Assembly: GCA_938010785.1 (NCBI GenBank) | Contig: CALLVC010000265.1 | Span: 1-47,783 of the forward strand | Reading direction: 5' to 3' | Source: an uncultured Saprospiraceae bacterium | Lineage (GTDB): Bacteria; Bacteroidota; Bacteroidia; Chitinophagales; Saprospiraceae | DNA: 47,783 bases | Shown here: one piece after another, positions 1 to 9,426 of the stretch | Numbering within the stretch: position 1 is the stretch's first letter | Layout: each line of letters opens with the position of its first letter | Made by a program: the position numbers and the translations under genes | The notes under the pieces: model-generated | Seen by the model: only the letters and a program-made list of their open reading frames with translations | Told to the model about the DNA's origin: nothing | The model's database searches: none

Positions 1-44
1 AAATTGATATTACAAAAAATATTATTGTAATTTAATATCAACTA

Positions 45-112
45 ATATCTGTGTTCCTTCACTAATCCGTGGTAGTAATCAATACCACGGATTAGTGAAG
101 GAACACGGATAT
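45..112. repeat. Near-perfect inverted repeat, 30-nt arms with 8-nt loop
   Basis: Left arm 45-74 atatctgtgttccttcactaatccgtggta; right arm 83-112 taccacggattagtgaaggaacacggatat; 29/30 pair, the exception being a G-T wobble. Confidence 0.85.
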
Positions 113-298
113 TTATTACTTTTTTATCTGACGCTCTAAAATATGGTAAATGATTGATTTTTAGCACGTTGAAACTTTAGACATACTCTAAATAGGGTTT
201 TATTTTTACCTTAAATTTCCTTCAAGTAAAGCTGTTTTAAATTTAAGACAAAAACAAATTCGATAAAATTATTTTTTCATGGTTCCTAATTTATTTAA

Positions 299-1390
299 AT
301 GCCTGCTTCTACTACTAAACTTACTCAAGTTGAGTTACCTTATTTAATTGTAGGACAGGGGATAGCAGGTTCTTTGCTAGCATGGCATTTAGAAAAAGCC
401 AATCAGCCTTACCTAATTATAGATAATCATCATCAAACCTCCGCTTCTAAAATTGCTGCCGGAATAATAAATCCAATTACAGGTAGGAGATTTGTTAAAA
501 GTTGGATGATAGATACCTTCTTGCCATTTGCGAAATCTACTTATCAAGAAATTGAAGCCCAATTGGATATTCAGGTTTGGAAGGATATGGATATTATTCG
601 TTTTTTCATGAGTAATGCAGAAGGGAATAATTGGTTAACAAAAACCACTTGGGAGGGCTATGATAAATACTTAAAAGAAGAAAAAAATGCAGACTTTCTA
701 CATCAATTTATTAATGATGAATCGGGTTTTGGAACGGTGGTAGGGGCCAAAGTTGATTTAGGAAAAGTGGTTAAAAATTTTCAGAGCCACTTTCAAAAAA
801 AAGGAGTTCTACTATCGGAATTATTTGATTATGAACAACTTATCGTAGAAAGGAATCAGGTGAGATATAAAGAAATCACCGCTCGGAAAGTCATTTTTTG
901 TGAAGGATTTGCTGCTTTTAAAAATCCATGGTTTGCCCATCTTCCTTATGAATCTGCAAAAGGAGAAGCATTAATCATTCGTATTCCAAATTTACAAACA
1001 CCGGATATCATCAAAAAACACTTTTTTATAGTCCCACTTGAGGATGATTTATTCTGGTTTGGCTCCAATTATGAATGGGATGATTTATCCAATGAACCTA
1101 CTGAAATCGGCAGAAATTATTTAGAAAAAGAATTAAAGCAAATTTTAAAAGTCAAGTATGAAGTGGTAGACCATTTAGCCGCTGTCAGACCTGTTTTAAA
1201 AGACCGTAGACCTGCAATAGGTTTACATCCTACCAATTCAAATATTGCATTTTTTAATGGCTTAGGCACGAAGGGAACATCAATAGCACCCTATTGGGCA
1301 AACGAAATGACCTTGTTTTTAACAGAAGGAAAAGAGATTCCAAAGGAAGTAAACGTTCAAAGATTTAAATTACCCGTCGAAGCAAACTAA
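299..1390 (+). CDS. FAD-dependent oxidoreductase (DAO family)
   Basis: ORF of 363 aa; N-terminal dinucleotide-binding motif YLIVGQGIAGSLLAWHLE and C-terminal FNGLGTKGTSIAPYWA typical of DAO-type FAD enzymes. Confidence 0.8.
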   Translation: MPASTTKLTQVELPYLIVGQGIAGSLLAWHLEKANQPYLIIDNHHQTSASKIAAGIINPITGRRFVKSWMIDTFLPFAKSTYQEIEAQLDIQVWKDMDIIRFFMSNAEGNNWLTKTTWEGYDKYLKEEKNADFLHQFINDESGFGTVVGAKVDLGKVVKNFQSHFQKKGVLLSELFDYEQLIVERNQVRYKEITARKVIFCEGFAAFKNPWFAHLPYESAKGEALIIRIPNLQTPDIIKKHFFIVPLEDDLFWFGSNYEWDDLSNEPTEIGRNYLEKELKQILKVKYEVVDHLAAVRPVLKDRRPAIGLHPTNSNIAFFNGLGTKGTSIAPYWANEMTLFLTEGKEIPKEVNVQRFKLPVEAN

Positions 1391-1400
1391 CCACTAACCA

Positions 1401-2252
1401 CTACTTAAACATTTCTATTTGATTTGTAATTTCTGCTTCTTCGGTTTTAGGAACATTTTTCGAGTTAGCAATATTGGCTTGTAAAACTCTTTTAATCACT
1501 CTAAGTTTGTGGGTATATTTTTTAGTTTCCACATTAAAAATACCAAAGTGGTCAATCTTATCAATTCTTACTTTTCCAAAAGTGTGAAGTATGCGGTCTT
1601 TATCACAGATAATGCCCACATGATTGATATGTCCATTTTTATCTTGGAAAAAAACTAAATCTCCAATAGCAGCTTGTTCATAAAAATCGATATTATCTCC
1701 TTTTCTTGCTTGTAAATAAGCATCTCTAGGCATAGCCACTCCAATCATTTTAAAGAGAATCTGAATTAAGCCAGTGCTATCAATTCCAAAAGGAGAACGA
1801 CCACCTTCCAATTCAGGCGCATATAAATACTTGCGAGCTAGTTTGATTAATAAATCTATTGATGTTTGAATATTTTGAGGAGTAATAACCTGACCACTGA
1901 ACGAATAACTAGTTCCAGCGATTTCAAAACGCATTCCATCGAAGCAGGGTAGAGAGGCTCCCATTGTTAAGGGTAAAAAGTGGTCGGATGCAATTGCAGG
2001 TTGAGCCAATTCCATACAGCAAGCAAAATTTGATTGGTAACGATTTGCTTCTTCCTCAGTAATAGGGTTCAATTGGTTGGTCGGTACCCATCCAATTTGA
2101 TTATCCCAAACACAACGGATTTTTGTCCATTCCCCATTTTTTTCCCAGCATTCCACGACCTCGCCAAAAAGGAGTTGGGTAACCATCTCGCTTTTGTACT
2201 TTCGACCTGCTCTGACAGGCACAACACTAAGAGAACAAATGCTAAAAATCAT
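1401..2252 (-). CDS. NlpC/P60 (C40) family peptidase with N-terminal SH3-like domain
   Basis: SH3-like N-terminus (VVECWEKNGEWTKIRCVWDNQIGWVPTNQL) and a C40-like region (PFGIDSTGLIQILFKMIGVAMPRDAYLQ...GDLVFFQDKNGHINHVGIICD). The usual catalytic Cys position reads DSTGL rather than DCSGL. Confidence 0.75.
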   Translation of the reverse strand: MIFSICSLSVVPVRAGRKYKSEMVTQLLFGEVVECWEKNGEWTKIRCVWDNQIGWVPTNQLNPITEEEANRYQSNFACCMELAQPAIASDHFLPLTMGASLPCFDGMRFEIAGTSYSFSGQVITPQNIQTSIDLLIKLARKYLYAPELEGGRSPFGIDSTGLIQILFKMIGVAMPRDAYLQARKGDNIDFYEQAAIGDLVFFQDKNGHINHVGIICDKDRILHTFGKVRIDKIDHFGIFNVETKKYTHKLRVIKRVLQANIANSKNVPKTEEAEITNQIEMFK

Positions 2253-2582
2253 GATAATAGTTTCAGTATGCTGGTATATTTTTGTTTGATGGTAGGAATG
2301 GCTTTTATAAGGTTCAACTTATTGAAAAGTCAAGGGGCTATCAGCAACAAAAATGTTGTTTTTAAGTACGACAAGTTACCAAAAAAAATAAAAAAGTGCC
2401 TATTAGCAAACAAACTTTATTTCCTTTTGGACGAAAAATACTAAATATCTACATATTCCGTTTGAAAATCTAATAATATTGTGATTTAATAACGAGAAAA
2501 ATAACTTTCTATTTTATAAGTAGAATTAGGTGGAGACTAAAATATCCTTTTTGTATCCTTTGGAATTAATTTACATATAGAC

Positions 2583-3656
2583 TTGATTATAAAGATGAGA
2601 AAAATCTTTTTGCTTACATTTTTTGCGACCATTTTTTTCTGTTCAGATTTAACTGCTCAGGATAAACATTTTACTCAATACTTTGCTGTGCCTACCTTGA
2701 CCAATCCAGCCTTAGCTGGAGCATTTCGAGGCCGATACCGAATGGGGATTGTTCGGAGAGACCAGTGGAGACAAACCTTGGAAACACCCTACGTAACATT
2801 TGCGGGAGGAGTAGATGTAAGGTTTGATACCGACCATAATAGAGGAGTGAGCGATGCAGTTGGAGTAGGTTTATCTTTCTTTAATGACAAAGTGGATGAT
2901 TCTGGGTTTCGAACCACCCAAATGGCTTTATCAGGTGCTTACCATAAAGCATTAGATGATTCTGGCGTACATTATCTTACCTTAGGTGGTCAGATGGCAG
3001 TAAATCAAAGAAGTGTCAATTATGAAAACTTGACCTTTGAAGACCAATATAACGGGACAAGTGGCTTTACTTTACCTACAGGCGAAATATTACCAGAAAA
3101 TAATTTTGCCTTTTTTGATGTTGCCTTAGGGTTGAATTATACTTTTTCTCCGAGTCATAGAACCACTTTTTATCTAGGGGGAGCCGTACATCATCTATTA
3201 GAACCCAATGTTTCTTTTTTAGCGGCTAATCCAGATGTAAGTATTTCCATTCCTGAGGATAATAAGTTATTTAGAAAATATACAGGTTTATTGGCTGCAA
3301 GATTTCCAGCGGGGAATCAATTGTTTATTATCCCAAGAGCATTAATCCAAATTCAAGGACCACATATTGAAATTAATGCTGGTTCCAATGTACGGATTGC
3401 ATTAGGAGATTATACACCCTTTGCTTTGCATGTAGGTGGGTGGGCTAGACCAGTAAAAAATGCTGATAATACTTTTGGATTGGATGCAGTTGTTGCTATG
3501 TTGGGAATAGAATTTGACAATTTATTGTTTGGCTTTAGTTATGATTTAAACTTAGATGATTTAGCCATACCGGGGCCTCGAAGAAGTTCTTTTGAATTAT
3601 CTATAGCCTATTTAGGGAATTTTGAAAATGAAGAGATTTTGTGCCCTAAGTTTTAG
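2583..3656 (+). CDS. Type IX secretion system membrane protein, PorP/SprF family
   Basis: QDKHFTQYFAVPTLTNPALAGAFRGRYRMGIVRRDQWR is the typical PorP/SprF N-terminus; beta-barrel pattern; C-terminal CPKF. Confidence 0.88.
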   Translation: MIIKMRKIFLLTFFATIFFCSDLTAQDKHFTQYFAVPTLTNPALAGAFRGRYRMGIVRRDQWRQTLETPYVTFAGGVDVRFDTDHNRGVSDAVGVGLSFFNDKVDDSGFRTTQMALSGAYHKALDDSGVHYLTLGGQMAVNQRSVNYENLTFEDQYNGTSGFTLPTGEILPENNFAFFDVALGLNYTFSPSHRTTFYLGGAVHHLLEPNVSFLAANPDVSISIPEDNKLFRKYTGLLAARFPAGNQLFIIPRALIQIQGPHIEINAGSNVRIALGDYTPFALHVGGWARPVKNADNTFGLDAVVAMLGIEFDNLLFGFSYDLNLDDLAIPGPRRSSFELSIAYLGNFENEEILCPKF

Positions 3657-3687
3657 TGCAAAATAAGCCTTTAGACATACTCTAAAT

Positions 3688-3728
3688 AAAAAAGGGATTT
3701 CACTTATCGTGAAGTCCCTTTTTTATTT
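3688..3728. terminator. Bidirectional intrinsic terminator between convergent genes
   Basis: Stem aaaaaagggatttcac / gtgaagtccctttttt (3688-3703 / 3709-3724) followed by a T-rich tract. Confidence 0.8.
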
Positions 3729-3747
3729 TTGGCAGAGCCATATTTAT

Positions 3748-4830
3748 CTAAAAGTACTTAAAATTATGATTATTCTCTATGTTCAATAAAGTCTCATAAA
3801 TCAACTTAATGACTCCTTCTACGTCTTTCTTGTGTGCCATTTCAACAGTCGTATGCATATACCGTAAAGGCAAAGAAATTAAAGCAGAAGGTACCCCACC
3901 ATTTGAGTAAGCAAAAGCATCAGTATCCGTACCAGTACTTCTTGATGCAACTTCTCTTTGAATATCAATCTTGTGCTTTTCCGCAGTATCAATAATTAAA
4001 CTCAGTAGCTTATTATGAACTGCTGGGGCATAGGTCACAGAAGGACCCTCACCAGCTTTTACATCCCCATGTTTTTTTACACTGACCAAAGGTGTGTGTG
4101 TATCATGAGTCACATCTGTAACGATAGCTACGTTAGGTTTTATCGTATCTGCAATCATCTGAGCACCCCTTAGACCAATTTCTTCTTGTACAGAATTGAC
4201 TATGCATAATCTAAATGGTAAATCAACGTTATTTTCCTTAATCAATCTTGCCACTTCCGCAATACAAAATCCACCCATTTTATTATCTAAAGCTTTACCG
4301 CAATAGTATTTTTTATTTAAAATGGTCATTTCGTCTTCGTAAGTAATTACACATCCTACATGAATACCCATTTTCTCCACTTCTTCTTTATCTTCTGCGC
4401 CTACGTCAATAAAAATATTTTCAACTGTAGGGGCTAAATTGGCATCTTTACCTTTTCGAGTGTGGATAGCAGGCCAACCAAAAACACCTTTAACATAACC
4501 GTTTTTGGTATGAATATTTACCCTTTTGGAGGGTGCAATCATTTGGTCAGACCCTCCATTTCTCATAACGCTAATAAAGCCATCATCAGAAATGTGGTGT
4601 ACAAACCAAGAAATTTCATCTGCATGTCCTTCAATAACTACGGTGAATTTTTTATCAGGATTGATTACCGCATAAGCTGTTCCGTAATTATCCAGATGCC
4701 ATTCATCAATAAAAGGCTTGATATAGTCTATCCAAAGCTTTTGCCCCGGCGCTTCAAATCCAGTTGGAGAAGCATTATTCAAATATTTCTTAAGAAACTT
4801 TTCTGATTTTGCGGTAATGATTTTCATCAA
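3748..4830 (-). CDS. M42 family metallopeptidase (glutamyl aminopeptidase/endoglucanase-like)
   Basis: VVIEGHADEISWFVHHI, KALDNKMGGFCIAEV, VNSVQEEIGLRGAQ, RSTGTDTDAFAYSNGGVPSALISLPLRYMHTTVE: M42 metal-binding and catalytic motifs. Confidence 0.88.
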   Translation of the reverse strand: MMKIITAKSEKFLKKYLNNASPTGFEAPGQKLWIDYIKPFIDEWHLDNYGTAYAVINPDKKFTVVIEGHADEISWFVHHISDDGFISVMRNGGSDQMIAPSKRVNIHTKNGYVKGVFGWPAIHTRKGKDANLAPTVENIFIDVGAEDKEEVEKMGIHVGCVITYEDEMTILNKKYYCGKALDNKMGGFCIAEVARLIKENNVDLPFRLCIVNSVQEEIGLRGAQMIADTIKPNVAIVTDVTHDTHTPLVSVKKHGDVKAGEGPSVTYAPAVHNKLLSLIIDTAEKHKIDIQREVASRSTGTDTDAFAYSNGGVPSALISLPLRYMHTTVEMAHKKDVEGVIKLIYETLLNIENNHNFKYF

Positions 4831-5096
4831 ATAGTGGTTTTGTAATCAGTTTTTTTATTAATAAAACTTTGGGGTAAAAAAATATACGAGCCTAAGTTTT
4901 AGTGTAAATGTCAGTTGTTATTGTTATCGAAATTATAAAAAACGCAAAGGTACTTTATATTATAAAAATATTTATGTGATTGGTTTGTTTTTTTAGTATT
5001 TGGTATATTTTAGATACCTTCTATTTTTTTTAGCTAATTGTATTGGATAGGTAATAGGAAGTGTATTGGATTAAATTGAGACAAGAGAATTGATAA

Positions 5097-5720
5097 TCAA
5101 CCCTTTGAGTTAATTTTTTGTCTCCATTTTTTCAGCAATTGTACGTCAGAAGCTTCAATAAAGTTTGTTTTTAAGGCCTCATTTATTAAAATATCGTAAT
5201 TAGAAAGAGTTTCTAGTTGATATCCTGCATTTTCAAAGGCAATTTTAGCCTTATCAAAACCATAAGTGAAGATAGCTGAGATACCGACTACCTCTGCACC
5301 AGCATTGACTAAAGCATCAATAGCTCTCAAGGAACTGCCTCCAGTTGATATAAGGTCTTCAATGACTAGTACTTTTTCTCCTTTATTCAATGCGCCTTCT
5401 ATTTGATTTTGCCGCCCATGTGCTTTGGCTTTATCTCGGACATAGATAAAAGGCATATTCATTGCATCAGCTAATAACGCACCATGAGGTATTCCAGCTG
5501 TAGCAACACCCGCTATTTTATCGAATTTTGGAAATTTCTGAGCACATTCTGCAAAAGCATTTTTGACAAATGTTCTTGCTTCTGGATGGGATAGGATAAT
5601 TCGATTGTCGCAGTAAATGGGAGATAGGATGCCAGAGGCCCAAGTAAATGGGGTTTGTGGACTTAGTTTAATTGCTTTTATTTGCAATAATCTTTTGGCG
5701 ACTTCAGCAGCTATATTCAT
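5097..5720 (-). CDS. pyrE: Orotate phosphoribosyltransferase
   Basis: FTWASGILSPIYCDNRIILSHP, GVATAGIPHGALLADAMNMPFIYVR and PRPP-binding loop VLVIEDLISTGGSSLRAIDAL. Confidence 0.92.
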   Translation of the reverse strand: MNIAAEVAKRLLQIKAIKLSPQTPFTWASGILSPIYCDNRIILSHPEARTFVKNAFAECAQKFPKFDKIAGVATAGIPHGALLADAMNMPFIYVRDKAKAHGRQNQIEGALNKGEKVLVIEDLISTGGSSLRAIDALVNAGAEVVGISAIFTYGFDKAKIAFENAGYQLETLSNYDILINEALKTNFIEASDVQLLKKWRQKINSKG

Positions 5721-5767
5721 TTAACAATTTTTTTTTGAAGGTCGTGTCTGCTGGAAAGGACAAAAAA

Positions 5768-6000
5768 GCAATTTTTTATGAAAATGTACCTAGTAGTTAG
5801 TCAAGATAAAATTGACGGGTAATTTTGGCGATTTTTGAACATGTCCATCGTTAAAAATACCTGCGTCTGCCGGCAGGCAGGCTCGCCAGAGCTACGGCTA
5901 TGTCTGCGTTTTTTGCCTTGGTCTTGTCCAAAACTCATTCAAACTTACACTCGTCATTTCAACGTTGACTAACCACTAGTAAAAGATTTTAAAAAATTGC
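5768..6000. repeat. Composite nested inverted-repeat element
   Basis: Outer arms gcaatttttta (5768-5778) / taaaaaattgc (5990-6000); next ctagtagttagtcaa (5790-5804) / ttgactaaccactag (5965-5979); inner GC-rich palindrome tgccggcaggcagg and core agctacggctat. Confidence 0.7.
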
Positions 6001-6113
6001 ATCACCGATTTCTTAAAAATAGCTGTTAACTATTTGTGATTCAGTTGTTTAATTCGTTTCTCCAAAAGGACTTATATACCTTTTAATTTTCGCTATTCAA
6101 AAAATTTTGGCAA

Positions 6114-6737
6114 ATGTACAAAATATACGTTAATGAGACCCCATTAATCCTTATGCAAAATGACCAATTACCTACAGATTCTTTGGATTTGACCAAAAAT
6201 CTGCTAATTCGGTATAATGGAAAGGCTCGTTCTTTGATGAGTCCGATTGATATGTTGGAAAAAACAAAGCGCTTGTCTTCAATTATTGTTTATCATAAAG
6301 ACGTAGAAAAATTACATGCTGACTTCGAAAGCTTATTCAAAATACTAGAAGCTGGTGGTGGAGTAGTGGCAAATGAGCAAGGCGAGATTCTTACGATGTA
6401 TCGAAGAGGTTCATGGGATTTACCAAAAGGAAAGATTGATAAAGGCGAAACAAAAGAAGCGGCAGCAATAAGAGAGGTACAAGAAGAAACAGGATTAGAG
6501 GTGGTCGAATTAGGTGATTTTTTATTAGAAACAAATCATACCTACAAAAGTCGAAAAGGTAAAAGAATCATTAAGCGAACCTACTGGTATAAAATGACCA
6601 CAAAAGAAATGGACTTAAAGCCAGAAATCGAAGAGGATATAGAATTATGTGAATGGATGCCGGCCGATGCTTTTTTGAAAAAGAAACCACTTTATAATAC
6701 GATTCGAGAAGTGATAGAGGGTTATTTAGGGGAATAA
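6114..6737 (+). CDS. NUDIX hydrolase
   Basis: Nudix box GKIDKGETKEAAAIREVQEETGLE. Confidence 0.9.
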   Translation: MYKIYVNETPLILMQNDQLPTDSLDLTKNLLIRYNGKARSLMSPIDMLEKTKRLSSIIVYHKDVEKLHADFESLFKILEAGGGVVANEQGEILTMYRRGSWDLPKGKIDKGETKEAAAIREVQEETGLEVVELGDFLLETNHTYKSRKGKRIIKRTYWYKMTTKEMDLKPEIEEDIELCEWMPADAFLKKKPLYNTIREVIEGYLGE

Positions 6738-6799
6738 TCAACTTTTGCACCCTTTAAATCTCGTTTGCGAGGCGACATGAATGAATGATTCCGTAGGAT

Positions 6800-6855
6800 G
6801 GGGTTGTGTAAAAAGTCAGCGTCCTTCAGCGTCAAAATACTTTCTACACAACCCC
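6800..6855. repeat. Inverted repeat ggggttgtgt...acacaacccc, copy 1
   Basis: Left arm 6800-6816 ggggttgtgtaaaaagt; right arm 6839-6855 actttctacacaacccc (16/17 pair). Second copy at 10523-10651. Confidence 0.8.
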
Positions 6856-6942
6856 AAGTAAAAGAACCGTGATACGGACGGGAGAGTCGCCGAGTAGAAC
6901 ATAAAGAAATTTTTTATACGCTGCACTTTGTACACGAAAAAT

Positions 6943-6998
6943 AAGAAAACATAAAAAATCATAACCTCAAACCGTGTCTTTCCGTGTCAAAAAAAAAC
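6943..6998 (+). repeat. 56-bp dispersed direct repeat, copy 1
   Basis: aagaaaacataaaaaatcataacctcaaaccgtgtctttccgtgtcaaaaaaaaac matches 41571-41626 at 52/56 positions. Confidence 0.85.
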
Positions 6999-7195
6999 AT
7001 TTTCAAATTTATTGTTTCTCCAAATCAAATATCCCTTCCTGTCAAAAAAGTGACAAAAGTCCTATTCGCAAAAAAAAGTTCCTGAAAAATGAAATAAAAA
7101 ATAATTAAAGGAGTTTATAAGGAGTCGCTTTCAAAGTTAAGCGTAGAATTTACACAAATTATATCCAAAATTTTATTCCAAAACTCACATTATCC

Positions 7196-7597
7196 ATGAA
7201 CTTTATTACTATTATGAACAAATTAACACTTTTTAAGCCTGCTATTATTACCTGTTTTTTCCTCACTTTCTCTATTTTTGCAGTAGCTCAATCTAGTCCA
7301 TCTGGCTTATTAGCTTCCAACGATATTAGTCCTAAAGGAATTGTAGAGGAAGAATGGTCTTTTTTTTATGACGCAGAGAATGAAATCTATTATATCGACT
7401 TTGAAACGATTAGCTTAAATTTGACTAAAGTAAAGGTGGTAGCTAAAAATGGGAACGAGGTAATTGCAGATAATGTAGCAGATTTACCAGTAAATACTAT
7501 ATATGAATTGGATTGTAGTAAATTGATTAATGGTAGTTATACCGTAGAATTACATTCCTACACAGATATTTTGAAAAAAGAAGTAACAATAAAATAA
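7196..7597 (+). CDS. Hypothetical secreted protein
   Basis: 133 aa with a signal-peptide-like N-terminus ending FAVAQ; short beta-rich domain. The initiator may be the internal Met at 7214. Confidence 0.6.
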   Translation: MNFITIMNKLTLFKPAIITCFFLTFSIFAVAQSSPSGLLASNDISPKGIVEEEWSFFYDAENEIYYIDFETISLNLTKVKVVAKNGNEVIADNVADLPVNTIYELDCSKLINGSYTVELHSYTDILKKEVTIK

Positions 7598-7635
7598 AGG
7601 TTACTTTTGTAACCAACCAAACTTTGTTTTCAAAC

Positions 7636-7669
7636 TCCCGAGCAATATTTTTGCTCGGGATTTTTTTTT
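7636..7669. terminator. Intrinsic terminator
   Basis: tcccgagcaa-tattt-ttgctcggga followed by ttttttttt. Confidence 0.85.
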
Positions 7670-7671
7670 GA

Positions 7672-8142
7672 CTATTTATGCTCCATTTGTTGTTGAATTC
7701 GACGTACTAATTCTTTCAAATCATAATTCTCTTCTGCAAAAAGCATCACTTTTTTATCTCTCGTTTCGACCGCCAATAAATTATCCTCTCGTATGGTGAC
7801 CTGTGCATTGATGAAAGATTGCTGTTTGTCATTATAAATTCCTGCTCTTTGGATTTGTTTATAAGGCGTTTTTCCATGGAATGATTCCATATAAGTTCCA
7901 TACAATTTTACAGGTTGTATAGTGTGTAAATTCCATGCCGTGAAAAGAGTAGTGGCAAAAATTATCAAGGCTAACAACCCTCCTAACAAGGTGGCTATTT
8001 GTCGGTAGGTCCCTGTTATACCTTTTATCTTTTTCGTTTCTACTAAAAATACAAAAACAACTAAACCTATTAAAATTACGATTAAGGCGATTAAGGTAGT
8101 ATAGCTTTTAGTGGGTTGTGCAGTATATAATAATTCTTCCAT
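7672..8142 (-). CDS. Hypothetical membrane protein (two predicted TM segments)
   Basis: Hydrophobic stretches LIALIVILIGLVVFVFLV and IATLLGGLLALIIFATTLF; no family recognised. Confidence 0.6.
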   Translation of the reverse strand: MEELLYTAQPTKSYTTLIALIVILIGLVVFVFLVETKKIKGITGTYRQIATLLGGLLALIIFATTLFTAWNLHTIQPVKLYGTYMESFHGKTPYKQIQRAGIYNDKQQSFINAQVTIREDNLLAVETRDKKVMLFAEENYDLKELVRRIQQQMEHK

Positions 8143-8289
8143 AGTTCTAAGATATTAAATCAAATTCAAAAATATAGTTTTTTTTCGTCCATTAACGAAC
8201 ATACCCGTCCCTACCCCCGTTCCTCATCCCTAATACCTATGATTATAAAAAACTAAGGTTTTTTTAATTTTTGCAATTATCTGTTATGA

Positions 8290-8386
8290 TTCTGCCAAAA
8301 TCGGAACAACTAACTGTCCTTACCAAAACTATTATTATTATTTCTAGGTAAAGTTAGGTCAAATAACGGACAGTTAGGAGGCAGAA
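8290..8386. repeat. Nested inverted repeat upstream of 8409 gene
   Basis: ttctgcc (8290-8296) / ggcagaa (8380-8386) and ctaactgtcc (8310-8319) / ggacagttag (8368-8377). Confidence 0.65.
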
Positions 8387-8408
8387 AAAGGATTGGTTTG
8401 TTATTATT

Positions 8409-9416
8409 GTGTTTGTTCACCTACTCCATTACAACTTGAATTTAATGAAAAGGATTTTATTAATTATAGCCATTTTTCTCAGTATAGGACCTGTGGTTTA
8501 TGGCCAGACTTGTTGTTCTGGGGGAGTCCCATTGTCTAGTAACTTAGGCTTACCAGCAGGAGAGAAAGGAACGCTACAACTTGCCTTAACCTATGATTTA
8601 AATATTTTAGAGACGCTTAAAACAGGTCGTCAAACCTTAGAAGATGATGCTAGAAGCCGACGAACTCATTCCACTATTTTTGAAATAGGGTATAGTTGGA
8701 GTGATAGATTTTCGATAGACGGTTTTTTCTCTTTTGTTAGACAGGAACGAGTAATTAATCAATTTGGGAATACCAATTTTTCGAGTACGAGTGGAATTGG
8801 CGATGCAGTTTTACTTTTTAAATATAAAGTTTGGGCATCTGAAGATAATGGTACGCTTCTACAAGTTGGAGTTGGGCCAAAAATTCCCCTTGGGGCTTCT
8901 GATAAAAAAAGTGATACTGGCTTAACTTTCAATGCCGATTTACAACCGGGAAGTGGCGCTTGGGATGCAGTCGTTTTTGCTCAATTTTCTTCCATTCTCA
9001 AGAAGCGACCAAGTATGAGTTTTTTGGCGACTTCGACCTATGGACTGAAAGGAAAAAATAAAGCATATTTTGGGGTGCAAACTTATCAATTTGGTAATGA
9101 ATTTCAGTTGTCAATGGGTTTGAGTGACCGTATTTTAATTGGCAATTCCATAGTTGACCCTTCCGTTTTATTTCAATTCAGACATCAAACACCAGATATT
9201 ATTGATGGGGAAAATTTACCGAGCACAGGTGGAAATTGGGTATTCGTTAATCCATCTTTTGCCTATTGGGCAACCCCCGATTTATCGATAAACTTAGGCG
9301 TTTCACTTCCTCTATTTGCTTCGATTACCGGAACCCAGGTAACGCCAACTATGAGATTTACAACAGGTGTATTTTATAGATTATATACCCAAAAAAAAGA
9401 ATTAATCAATTTTTAA
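8409..9416 (+). CDS. Outer-membrane beta-barrel / transporter-like protein
   Basis: Signal peptide (probably from Met at 8445, MKRILLIIAIFLSIGPVVYGQ); amphipathic strands (VGVGPKIPLGASD..., INLGVSLPLFASITGTQVTPTMRFTTGVFYRL). The given start is GTG; ATG at 8445 is more likely. Confidence 0.65.
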   Translation: MFVHLLHYNLNLMKRILLIIAIFLSIGPVVYGQTCCSGGVPLSSNLGLPAGEKGTLQLALTYDLNILETLKTGRQTLEDDARSRRTHSTIFEIGYSWSDRFSIDGFFSFVRQERVINQFGNTNFSSTSGIGDAVLLFKYKVWASEDNGTLLQVGVGPKIPLGASDKKSDTGLTFNADLQPGSGAWDAVVFAQFSSILKKRPSMSFLATSTYGLKGKNKAYFGVQTYQFGNEFQLSMGLSDRILIGNSIVDPSVLFQFRHQTPDIIDGENLPSTGGNWVFVNPSFAYWATPDLSINLGVSLPLFASITGTQVTPTMRFTTGVFYRLYTQKKELINF

Positions 9417-9426
9417 AATTTATAAA

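Noticed and set aside
2034-2444. 136-aa plus-strand ORF
   Set aside because: Mostly antisense to the NlpC/P60 gene; low-quality sequence with no domain; likely spurious.
4462-4806. 114-aa plus-strand ORF
   Set aside because: Antisense inside the M42 peptidase gene.
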